NCBI GenBank assembly: GCA_012728505.1 | Contig: JAAYEY010000019.1 | Span: 1-8,030 of the forward strand | Direction: 5' to 3' | From: Synergistaceae bacterium | Lineage (GTDB): Bacteria; Synergistota; Synergistia; Synergistales; Synergistaceae | DNA length: 8,030 nt | The notes under the pieces: generated by a model | What the model was told of the DNA's origin: nothing | Databases searched by the model: none | Seen by the model: only the letters and a program-made list of their open reading frames with translations | Program-made: the position numbers and the translations under genes | Part shown: positions 1 through 5,653 of the stretch, in pieces | Layout of the letters: every line of letters begins with the position of its first letter | How positions within the stretch are numbered: position 1 is the first letter of the stretch

Positions 1-600
1 ACGGTCATAATGCAGGGTAGAGTCCATTATTATGAGGGCTATAAAATGGAAGAAGTCATATTTCCAGTGAGAGTCCTTGGGCTTCTCGGAATTAAAACTC
101 TTATCGTGACGAACGCTTCGGGCGGGATTAACAAAACTATACCGCCGGGAGGTATAGTTGCCATAGAGGATCACATAAACTTTATGGGAAGCAACCCTCT
201 AATCGGAGAAAATGACGAAGATCTTGGTCTTCGCTTCCCCGACATGTCTGAAGCTTATGATAAAGAATATATAGAAAAACTTTTTGATGCAGCAAAAAAA
301 GAAAACATCAAACTGAACAAGGGTATTTATATTGCATTTTCAGGGCCATCTTTTGAAACACCCGCCGAGATAAGGATGGCTCGGGTATTGGGAGCGGACG
401 CTGTAGGAATGTCCACTGTACCTGAAGTCATAGCAGCGAACCACATGGGAATCAGAGTGTGCGGTATATCATGTGTTGCAAATGCGGCAGCCGGGATATC
501 AGAGAACAAGCTTACTCACAAGGAAGTGCTTGAGACTATGGAAAAAAGCTCAGATTCGATATGCAGGCTGATATCTGCATTTCTGAAGGAGATAAAATGA
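1..600 (+). CDS. punA: Purine nucleoside phosphorylase, trimeric (PNP/MTAP family), 5'-truncated by window edge
   Basis: Cytosolic salvage enzyme that splits (deoxy)inosine and (deoxy)guanosine with phosphate into base and (deoxy)ribose-1-phosphate. The reading frame is open from base 1, and 199 residues are visible. The family is about 270-275 residues, so roughly 70 N-terminal residues lie upstream; the ATG at 10 is internal, inside the conserved MQGRVHYYEGY block. Counting visible residues, GPSFETPAE (E119), VGMSTVPE (M137) and the CVANAAAG block (N161) match in order and spacing the E201, M219 and N243 purine-site residues of the human enzyme. The Asn supports 6-oxopurine specificity, by family knowledge. 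The TGA stop overlaps the ATG of the pyrimidine phosphorylase gene, so the two are probably co-transcribed and translationally coupled. The family call is very sure; exact substrate range is inferred. Confidence 0.95.
   Translation, partial: TVIMQGRVHYYEGYKMEEVIFPVRVLGLLGIKTLIVTNASGGINKTIPPGGIVAIEDHINFMGSNPLIGENDEDLGLRFPDMSEAYDKEYIEKLFDAAKKENIKLNKGIYIAFSGPSFETPAEIRMARVLGADAVGMSTVPEVIAANHMGIRVCGISCVANAAAGISENKLTHKEVLETMEKSSDSICRLISAFLKEIK
585..591 (+). promoter_or_regulatory. Ribosome binding site deciding the start of the pyrimidine phosphorylase gene
   Basis: GAAGGAG lies inside the last codons of the upstream phosphorylase gene. It is 5 bases before the ATG at 597 and 8 bases before the ATG at 600. 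It supports a start here rather than the earlier in-frame ATG at 561, which would add a poorly conserved 12-residue extension. Confidence 0.7.
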
Positions 601-1907
601 TGAGCTTCAATGCGATAGAATTTATCGAAAAAAAGAGAGACTGTCACAAGCACACCCAAAAAGACATTCAAGCCTTTATGGACTCAATAATGAATAATTT
701 AGTGCCAGATTACCAAATTTCTTCATGGCTGATGGCGGCCTATCTCAACGGTCTCGATGATGATGAAATAATGTATTTTACAGAAGCATTGGCCCATTCA
801 GGTGCGATACTGAGCTATCCCGAGGGTGACAAAATAATAGACAAACATAGCACTGGCGGGGTAGGAGATAAAACAACTCTTATACTTATTCCGCTTGTGG
901 CATCATGCGGTGCTGTTATATCAAAGCTAAGCGGCCGTGGACTTGGGTACACGGGGGGTACAGTAGACAAACTAGAATCCATTCCTAACATAAACATGCA
1001 TCTCAGTGAAACGGAGTTTAAGGCACAGGTTAAAAAGATTGGCTGTGCTATATCAGGACATTCCCATAAGCTTGCTCCTGCGGAGGGCAAATTTTACAAT
1101 CTTAGAGATGTCACCAGCACTGTGCCATCGATACCTCTCATAACTGCAAGCATAATCAGTAAAAAAATTGCAGGCGGCGCTTATGGTTACCTCTTTGATG
1201 TCAAATGCGGCAGCGGAGCCTTTATGCATGATTTTAAAAGTGCATTGCTTCTTGCAAAAAAACTTGTTGATGTATCCAAAAAGCTGAACAAAAAATGCGT
1301 TTCAATAATCACGGACATGGAACAACCCCTTGGAGAATGGGTTGGCAACTCCGTAGAAGTCTATGAAGCGATAGAGGTTCTCTCAGGAAAGGGTCCATCA
1401 GACACAAGAGAACTCTGTTTGGTACTGGGAGCAAATATGTTATATATGGCAGGCAAAGCAGTTTCCATTGACGAGGGAATGGAAAAATGTATTAAAGCAC
1501 TTGATGACGGATCCGCTCTGAATAAGTTCAAAGAGCTAATCGAAGCTCAAAAAGGCGACAGCGATGTAATTAATGAGCCGGAAAAGATTTTGCCCAAAGC
1601 ATCCTATGTACACGAAATAAGGTCGGATAGAGAAGGATTCCTATCTAGGCTAGATGCCCTTCTGATAGGCGAAGGTTTAAGGGCCCTTGGCGGCGGCAGA
1701 CTGACTCAGGATGACATGATTGATCTTTCGGTAGCAATACAGTTGCTTGTTAAGATTGGCGATAAAGTTTCCGAAGATGAAGTGATAATAAGAGTATTTT
1801 ATAACAGTGAGAAAAAACTTGAGGAATCGCTGAAATACATACAAAATTCGTGGACAGTAAGCGACTGTGCTGAGAAAAGAAAGCTTATAATTGATAGGAT
1901 AAGTTAA
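597..1907 (+). CDS. pdp: Pyrimidine-nucleoside (thymidine/uridine) phosphorylase
   Basis: Phosphorolyses thymidine and/or uridine to the base and (deoxy)ribose-1-phosphate in the cytosol. The product is 436 residues, the usual family length. It opens with the helical AIEFIEKKRD segment typical of family N-termini. The phosphate-binding KHSTGGVGDK is at residues 83-92. The thymidine phosphorylase signature SGRGLGYTGGTVDKLE is at 112-127. The pyrimidine-site residues R170, S185 and K189 lie in the RDVTSTV...SIPLITASI..KK block, followed by DVKCGSGAFM. The start is one of two adjacent ATGs (597 or 600) behind a good GAAGGAG. It overlaps the purine phosphorylase stop by 4 bases (ATGA), which indicates a nucleoside-salvage operon. 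Similarity to Bacillus-type Pdp favours the broad-specificity enzyme, but DeoA (thymidine only) cannot be excluded from sequence alone. Confidence 0.93.
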   Translation: MMSFNAIEFIEKKRDCHKHTQKDIQAFMDSIMNNLVPDYQISSWLMAAYLNGLDDDEIMYFTEALAHSGAILSYPEGDKIIDKHSTGGVGDKTTLILIPLVASCGAVISKLSGRGLGYTGGTVDKLESIPNINMHLSETEFKAQVKKIGCAISGHSHKLAPAEGKFYNLRDVTSTVPSIPLITASIISKKIAGGAYGYLFDVKCGSGAFMHDFKSALLLAKKLVDVSKKLNKKCVSIITDMEQPLGEWVGNSVEVYEAIEVLSGKGPSDTRELCLVLGANMLYMAGKAVSIDEGMEKCIKALDDGSALNKFKELIEAQKGDSDVINEPEKILPKASYVHEIRSDREGFLSRLDALLIGEGLRALGGGRLTQDDMIDLSVAIQLLVKIGDKVSEDEVIIRVFYNSEKKLEESLKYIQNSWTVSDCAEKRKLIIDRIS

Positions 1908-1914
1908 TTAGAAG

Positions 1915-1943
1915 TTGAAATTCACGGACATATCTGTTAATCT
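1915..1943 (+). promoter_or_regulatory. Candidate promoter for selC
   Basis: TTGAAA (1915-1920) is followed, after a 17-base spacer, by TAATCT (1938-1943). The -10 is preceded by TG one base upstream (TGtTAATCT), giving an extended -10. The predicted start near 1950 lies about 8 bases before the mature tRNA end, a short leader suited to RNase P processing. The -10 matches consensus at only 3 of 6 positions but keeps the critical A2 and T6. The tRNA could also be read from the upstream phosphorylase operon, because no terminator is seen between them. Confidence 0.4.
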
Positions 1944-1957
1944 ACGACTGTCAGCAT

Positions 1958-2054
1958 GGAGGCGAGTTTCAGCTGGTGCTGGGCCCGGACTTCAAATCCG
2001 GTGGGGGTCGGTAACGCCGGTCCCGGTGTGTTCGATTCGCACACGCCTCCGCCA
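1958..2054 (+). tRNA. selC: tRNA-Sec (selenocysteine, anticodon TCA)
   Basis: Selenocysteine tRNA, charged with Ser by SerRS, converted by SelA and delivered by SelB to UGA codons. The 97-base gene includes an encoded CCA (2052-2054) and discriminator G2051. The acceptor stem pairs 1958-1964 with 2044-2050. A 6-bp D stem TTCAGC/GCTGGG closes a 4-base loop. The anticodon arm is CCGGA, loop CTTCAAA, TCCGG, with anticodon TCA at 1992-1994. A long variable arm of 8 pairs (GGGGTCGG/CCGGTCCC, with G-T and T-G wobbles) follows, then a 5-bp T stem around TTCGATT. The long variable arm, 6-bp D stem and TCA anticodon together separate this from tRNA-Ser or a suppressor. Oddity: the eighth acceptor pair, expected in bacterial tRNA-Sec, is A1965-A2043, a mismatch. 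The gene implies a selenoprotein system elsewhere in the genome; none is in this window. Confidence 0.96.
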
Positions 2055-2064
2055 TGTTTGTTAT

Positions 2065-2094
2065 GCCCTGCACTCAGTGCGGGGCTTTTGTGTT
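2065..2094 (+). terminator. Intrinsic terminator after selC
   Basis: Nine pairs GCCCTGCAC/GTGCGGGGC (one T-G wobble) close a 3-base TCA loop and are followed by TTTTGTGTT. It begins 10 bases after the tRNA CCA. It is the first hairpin after the pyrimidine phosphorylase gene, so it probably ends both the selC transcript and any read-through from the salvage operon. Confidence 0.9.
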
Positions 2095-2099
2095 ATTAT
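2091..2099 (+). promoter_or_regulatory. Extended -10 element, probable promoter of the tmk operon
   Basis: TGtTATTAT has a TG motif one base before TATTAT (5 of 6 matches to TATAAT). No convincing -35 sits 16-18 bases upstream; that position is inside the terminator stem and loop. Extended -10 promoters can work without a -35. The predicted start is near 2106, just before the tmk ribosome binding site at 2110-2117, giving a very short leader. Some promoter is expected here because a strong terminator isolates tmk from upstream transcription. Confidence 0.45.
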
Positions 2100-2123
2100 G
2101 AACTATCGTAAAGGTGGAATATT

Positions 2124-2744
2124 ATGTTTATAACCTTTGAAGGAATAGATGGCTCCGGAAAGTCTACTCAGGCTGCTTTATTCAGTAAGTGGCTCATTGA
2201 ACATAAACAACGTCGTGCGATCCTTACCAGAGAACCTGGAGGATGGCCTGGTGGTGCTTTGTTACGTGATTTAGTCGTAAGTGGAAGCTTGAGGCACCAA
2301 TGGAGTGAAGCCTTTCTTTTTATGCTCGACAGGGCGGAACACGTAGCCACCGTTATCCAGCCCGCGCTAGATTCTGGAAGTGATGTTGTCTGCGAAAGAT
2401 ATCACGATTCGACCCTGGCCTACCAAGTTTGGGGCAGGGGACTTCCTCTCGATACTTTCGATCAACTTGCTAAGCTTTCTGCTTTTCCTGTCCCTGACCT
2501 TACTGTCCTCTTCGACATTTCTCCAGAGCGTGGACTGAGGAGAGCAAAGTCACGAGGAAAGCTGGATTCTTTTGAAAAAGAGGGAATCTCGTTCATGACA
2601 AAAATAAGGGACGGATACCTTGCCCTTTCGAAACGAGATCCTGACAGGTGGCTTATAATAGAGTGTACTGAAGAAAGCAGTGAGGAAGTTTTTAGTATAT
2701 TGATAAAATCACTTGTTTCGAGGGGGATCTTCTGTGATAAGTGA
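2124..2744 (+). CDS. tmk: Thymidylate kinase (dTMP kinase)
   Basis: Phosphorylates dTMP to dTDP with ATP, the committed shared step of the salvage and de novo routes to dTTP. At 206 residues it has the family's usual length. The P-loop GIDGSGKST is at residues 7-15 and TREPGG at 35-40. A DRAEH segment follows, then the signature ERYHDSTLAYQVWGRGLP. The LID-like region carries an RGLRRAKSRG stretch and LDSFEKEGISF, close to the usual D-R-F-E-x-E-G. The TREPGG motif is followed by WPGGALLR instead of the more common T-x-x-G-E-x-[IL]-R, a lineage-type variation. AAAGGTGG (2110-2117) sits 6 bases before the ATG. The end overlaps the delta' gene by 11 bases, as in the conserved tmk-holB neighbourhood. 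It probably works together with the salvage phosphorylases by supplying dTTP, but is transcribed separately from them. Confidence 0.96.
   Translation: MFITFEGIDGSGKSTQAALFSKWLIEHKQRRAILTREPGGWPGGALLRDLVVSGSLRHQWSEAFLFMLDRAEHVATVIQPALDSGSDVVCERYHDSTLAYQVWGRGLPLDTFDQLAKLSAFPVPDLTVLFDISPERGLRRAKSRGKLDSFEKEGISFMTKIRDGYLALSKRDPDRWLIIECTEESSEEVFSILIKSLVSRGIFCDK
2721..2726 (+). promoter_or_regulatory. Ribosome binding site for the delta' gene
   Basis: AGGGGG lies inside the end of tmk, 7 bases before a GTG at 2734. This spacing selects the GTG start over the in-frame TTG at 2713, which lies upstream of the site and so cannot use it. Confidence 0.75.
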
Positions 2745-3477
2745 CGGTCTTGCCCTACTTGAGGCTTCTCAGGGATGGAAAGATGTTGTAGAGACTGTTC
2801 GGATGAAAAGATGTCCTCAGTCAGTTGCTGTAACGGCACCTGAGATAGTTCAAAAAATATTTGTTGAAAACTACGGCAGGCTTATTTTGGGTGATGATGC
2901 CGGTTGGGAGAATGGAAGTCATCCTGACATGGTCGAAGCAGGCGAACAACTTGTCCAGCCTACCATAGATGAATGTAGAACTCTTCAGGGAGAGTTGGCC
3001 CTGCATCCTCTTATATCCGACAGGAGGTTGGCAGTGATTTGGGCTGCCGATAAACTTTCAATTGAAGCTTCTAACAGTTTACTTAAACTGACAGAAGAAC
3101 CTCCGGAACATGGGTGCATACTGTTTGTTTCTGAAGAAGACAAACTTATCCCTACCATAAAAAGCAGAGTTTGGTCAGTACATATAGAAATACCTGTGGA
3201 ACTTGCCCAGGCGAAACCTCACCCGAATTCGACAAAAGAATGGGCTGAATGGATAGCGGCAGGAAAGAAAAAGGATTCAAAAATATTGTATTTTGAGATA
3301 GAAGGCTGGGTCAGAGACCTGACAGAAAAAGAGGATTTCAGAAAAGCTGCGAACCTTGATTCTCTGATTAGGATAATGGAATCTAAAAGGCTCTCTGTGC
3401 CTATGATACAGGATCTGACCTTAATGGTCGTCAAGGAGGGAATTCCCTGTGAGCAAATATTTAGCAATATATGGTAA
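2734..3477 (+). CDS. holB: DNA polymerase III delta'-like clamp-loader subunit, divergent and short
   Basis: Probable delta' subunit, which works with delta and tau/gamma to load the beta sliding clamp at the replication fork. The product is 247 residues from the GTG start; typical delta' is about 310-335. Family hallmarks seen: HPDM at 63-66, PTIDECRTLQGELALHP, the central RLAVIWAADKLS block, SNSLLKLTEEPP at 113-124 (usual NaLLKtLEEPP), and LIPTIKSR. No Walker A motif is visible: the matching N-terminal stretch reads SVAVTAPEIVQKIF. No cluster of zinc-binding Cys is present, and the SRC motif is S144-R145-V146. Only about 100 residues follow this motif, so the C-terminal collar domain is reduced. 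Delta' is not the ATP-hydrolysing subunit in E. coli, so loss of the P-loop is tolerable. Position between tmk and ricT matches the Bacillus gene order. The gene overlaps tmk by 11 bases and ricT by 29. Confidence 0.85.
   Translation: MISDGLALLEASQGWKDVVETVRMKRCPQSVAVTAPEIVQKIFVENYGRLILGDDAGWENGSHPDMVEAGEQLVQPTIDECRTLQGELALHPLISDRRLAVIWAADKLSIEASNSLLKLTEEPPEHGCILFVSEEDKLIPTIKSRVWSVHIEIPVELAQAKPHPNSTKEWAEWIAAGKKKDSKILYFEIEGWVRDLTEKEDFRKAANLDSLIRIMESKRLSVPMIQDLTLMVVKEGIPCEQIFSNIW
3433..3440 (+). promoter_or_regulatory. Strong ribosome binding site for ricT inside holB
   Basis: AAGGAGGG sits 8 bases before the GTG at 3449, near-perfect in match and spacing. It lies in the last codons of the delta' gene, so translation of the two genes is probably coupled. 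Confidence 0.8.
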
Positions 3478-4711
3478 GCCAAGGTATCTTGGTATATTAG
3501 AATACAGCGCTGAGGAGCCTATAGCCAAAGGCGCAACTGTAGTGGTCGAATCACACAGGGGAGAAGAGCTGGCCGTTGTTGCCGGCATGTTAACCCCTGA
3601 GCAGGAGCACGAATACAGGCTTCTGAGAAATGCCTCGGAGCATGGCGATTCCTCTTCCAAAACAGCTGAACCTCTTGTAACTGACCTCTCTTTGATCTCT
3701 TTTGCAACTGATGAGGACCAAGACACGAGTAATCTCTACAGGCAAGAAGAGGACGAAATATTAAAAAGCGCTATAAACCTGCTTAAGCCTCATGATATCG
3801 AGATGAAACTGATAGATGTTGAATTTCTCCGAAACAGAAGAAAACTTTTCTTCTATTTCTCCTCAGAACAAAGGGTTGATTTTAGAGCCTACGTACGCGA
3901 CCTTGCAAGAGAATTCAAGACAAGGATAGAGCTTAGACAAATAGGAGTACGTGACGAAGCAAAGATAATAAAGGGCCTTGGTCCATGTGGGCAGCCCTGT
4001 TGCTGTAGCTACTGGCTCAACCAGTTTGCCCCAATATGCATAAGAATGGTCAAAGAGCAGAACTTGGCCCTTAATCCAGCAAAAATATCTGGAATATGCG
4101 GCCGGCTAATGTGCTGCATGTACTATGAGCACAACGTCTACAAAGAACTTTGGGAAAAACTTCCAAATCCGGGAACAAAAATTAAAACACCAAATGGTAA
4201 CGTCGTCGTGTCAGGGGTAGAAATACACACAAATAGCGTTCGCTGTTATGTTCCGTCAAGAGGCGAAATCAAGATTCCTATAGACCTGTTCGATAAATTT
4301 AAAGAAACTGTGGTTTCAGGAAAAGACTGGATAGTAGAAGAGATGCCAGGGGTTGTTATTCCGATTGGCACCAGCATGGATATGCCCGACTTCTTTGGCC
4401 GAGTAGAAACTAAAATACTCAAAGGAAAAGAAAATAGCAAAGATAAAAGAAAAGAAAATGAAAACGAAGATCAAACACGAAATGCGGGAAGTAAACCAAG
4501 GAACAAAAATAGAAGACCACGGAAACTTCCTGCGGCTTCAATAGATCTGCCAAATAAAACAATAAACAAAGAAAACATTAATAAGCCTGAAGGGCCTCTC
4601 TCTACAGAAAAAGAGAGTGACAAGACAGAGACTGCAAAAAAGAAAGCGCGTCGACCAAGACGGAGAAGATCGGGAACAAAAAAACCTGATCAGCCAACCG
4701 TAACAGAATAG
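3449..4711 (+). CDS. ricT: RicT/YaaT-type PSP1-domain protein with long basic C-terminal tail
   Basis: Homologue of Bacillus YaaT/RicT, a subunit of the RicA-RicF-RicT complex. In Bacillus that complex carries [4Fe-4S] clusters and stimulates RNase Y-dependent mRNA maturation, affecting competence, sporulation and biofilm. The N-terminal half is the PSP1 domain. The signature is IKGLGPCGQPCCC (C180, C184-C186), then KEQNLALNPAKISGICGRLMCC (C217, C222, C223), the cluster-binding region. The protein is 420 residues against about 275 in Bacillus. The excess is mainly a low-complexity, Lys/Arg/Glu/Asn-rich tail from about residue 327, ending with RRPRKLP and ARRPRRRRSGTKKP, likely disordered and RNA-binding (inference). 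It starts at GTG with AAGGAGGG 8 bases upstream. It overlaps the delta' gene by 29 bases, conserved synteny with Bacillus. RicA and RicF are not in the window, so the Bacillus function is an extrapolation. Confidence 0.9.
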   Translation: MSKYLAIYGKPRYLGILEYSAEEPIAKGATVVVESHRGEELAVVAGMLTPEQEHEYRLLRNASEHGDSSSKTAEPLVTDLSLISFATDEDQDTSNLYRQEEDEILKSAINLLKPHDIEMKLIDVEFLRNRRKLFFYFSSEQRVDFRAYVRDLAREFKTRIELRQIGVRDEAKIIKGLGPCGQPCCCSYWLNQFAPICIRMVKEQNLALNPAKISGICGRLMCCMYYEHNVYKELWEKLPNPGTKIKTPNGNVVVSGVEIHTNSVRCYVPSRGEIKIPIDLFDKFKETVVSGKDWIVEEMPGVVIPIGTSMDMPDFFGRVETKILKGKENSKDKRKENENEDQTRNAGSKPRNKNRRPRKLPAASIDLPNKTINKENINKPEGPLSTEKESDKTETAKKKARRPRRRRSGTKKPDQPTVTE

Positions 4712-4714
4712 GAG
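4710..4714 (+). promoter_or_regulatory. Ribosome binding site selecting a TTG start for ftsY
   Basis: AGGAG overlaps the ricT stop codon and lies 9 bases before the TTG at 4724. The nearer ATG at 4717 is out of frame, so the TTG is the start; it gives the family-like N-terminus MDLFKNLAYKLKNT. Confidence 0.75.
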
Positions 4715-4723
4715 ATATGTACT

Positions 4724-5653
4724 TTGGATCTTTTTAAAAACCTTGCGTACAAGCTAAAAAATACAGGGAATAAATGGACTCAGGGAGTATCCAACCTCTT
4801 TTCGGATGAGCCCATATCAGATGAATTTTGGGAGGGTCTTGAAGAGCTCCTAATATCAGGTGATGTTGGAATAGACCTAACTGAGAGTCTTATAGATAGA
4901 CTTAGGCAAAGAGCGATAGATGAAAGAATATCAAGAACATCTGAACTCAAAGCAGTCTTTTCTACTTTGCTAATTGAACAGTTACAGGCAGTAAAGGGAA
5001 TGGGCGACCCACTAAACATAGGCGTTAAACCGGCCGTAATTCTCATGATAGGTGTCAACGGCAGCGGTAAAACAACTACCGCAGGAAAGTTGGCCGCACA
5101 ATTCAAAAACGAGGGTAAAAAAGTACTTCTGACTGCGGCTGATACTTTCAGGGCTGCGGCAATAGAACAACTCAAGGCTTGGGGTGAAAAGATATCTGTC
5201 CGCGTTATAGCTCAGAATCAGGACAGCGACCCTGCTGCTGTAGTTTTCGACGCTATCATGGCTGCAAAAGCAGGCGATTACGATGTCATAGTAGTTGACA
5301 CTGCTGGAAGGCTCCACACAAAATCAAACCTTATGGATGAGCTAGCCAAAGTCTATCGAATAGTCAAACGCGAAATCCCTGACGGACCTGCGGAAGCGCT
5401 CATTGTCCTTGATGCAGTAACCGGTCAGAACGGATTCATGCAGGCTGAAGCGTTTAGCAAAGTAATGCCTGTGACCGGAATCATTCTTACAAAATTTGAC
5501 AATACTTCAAAGGGTGGAATTGTGCTCGCAATAGCTGAAAAGCTTAGCATGCCAATCAGATATGTAGGATTGGGCGAGGGAGTAGACGACCTCCAGCTTT
5601 TTGACCCTAAGACATTCATAGAGACACTACTCAACATAGAAAACAATGATTGA
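4724..5653 (+). CDS. ftsY: Signal recognition particle receptor FtsY
   Basis: SRP-family GTPase at the inner face of the cytoplasmic membrane. It docks Ffh-ribosome complexes for co-translational insertion of membrane proteins. At 309 residues it is an N- and G-domain protein without the long acidic A domain of E. coli FtsY; a short amphipathic MDLFKNLAYKLK helix probably provides membrane contact. Motifs: G1 GVNGSGKTTT from 110; DTFRAAAIEQL from 140; DTAGR 192-196; TKFDNTSKGG 256-265; and the closing GLGEGVDDLQLFDP. The G4-like motif is TKFDNTSKGG instead of the common TKLDGTAKGG, a mild change that leaves the key K and D intact. The start is TTG behind AGGAG, 12 bases after ricT. The end overlaps the DUF4416 gene by 8 bases. 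Confidence 0.96.
   Translation: MDLFKNLAYKLKNTGNKWTQGVSNLFSDEPISDEFWEGLEELLISGDVGIDLTESLIDRLRQRAIDERISRTSELKAVFSTLLIEQLQAVKGMGDPLNIGVKPAVILMIGVNGSGKTTTAGKLAAQFKNEGKKVLLTAADTFRAAAIEQLKAWGEKISVRVIAQNQDSDPAAVVFDAIMAAKAGDYDVIVVDTAGRLHTKSNLMDELAKVYRIVKREIPDGPAEALIVLDAVTGQNGFMQAEAFSKVMPVTGIILTKFDNTSKGGIVLAIAEKLSMPIRYVGLGEGVDDLQLFDPKTFIETLLNIENND

Noticed and set aside
561..596. Upstream ATG at 561 as the start of the pyrimidine phosphorylase
   Set aside because: It precedes the GAAGGAG site and would add an unconserved 12-residue extension fully inside the upstream gene. The ATGs at 597/600 sit correctly behind the site.
1915..2133. Open frame of 72 codons beginning at a TTG across the tRNA gene
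   Set aside because: It runs through the tRNA-Sec and the terminator, has no recognisable domain and no good ribosome binding site, and overlaps the tmk start. The structured RNA explains the sequence.
2462..2839. Antisense open frame of 125 codons
   Set aside because: It lies opposite the conserved coding of tmk and the delta' gene, with no family motifs. It is a shadow of codon bias, as are the other long minus-strand frames (for example 4780-5175, 6563-6946 and 7542-7910).
598..5653. In-frame TGA codons as selenocysteine sites, given selC in the window
   Set aside because: The TGA stops of the purine phosphorylase, tmk and ftsY genes each end family-length proteins, and the frames past them stop within a few codons. 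No read-through domain is present, so no selenoprotein is supported here.
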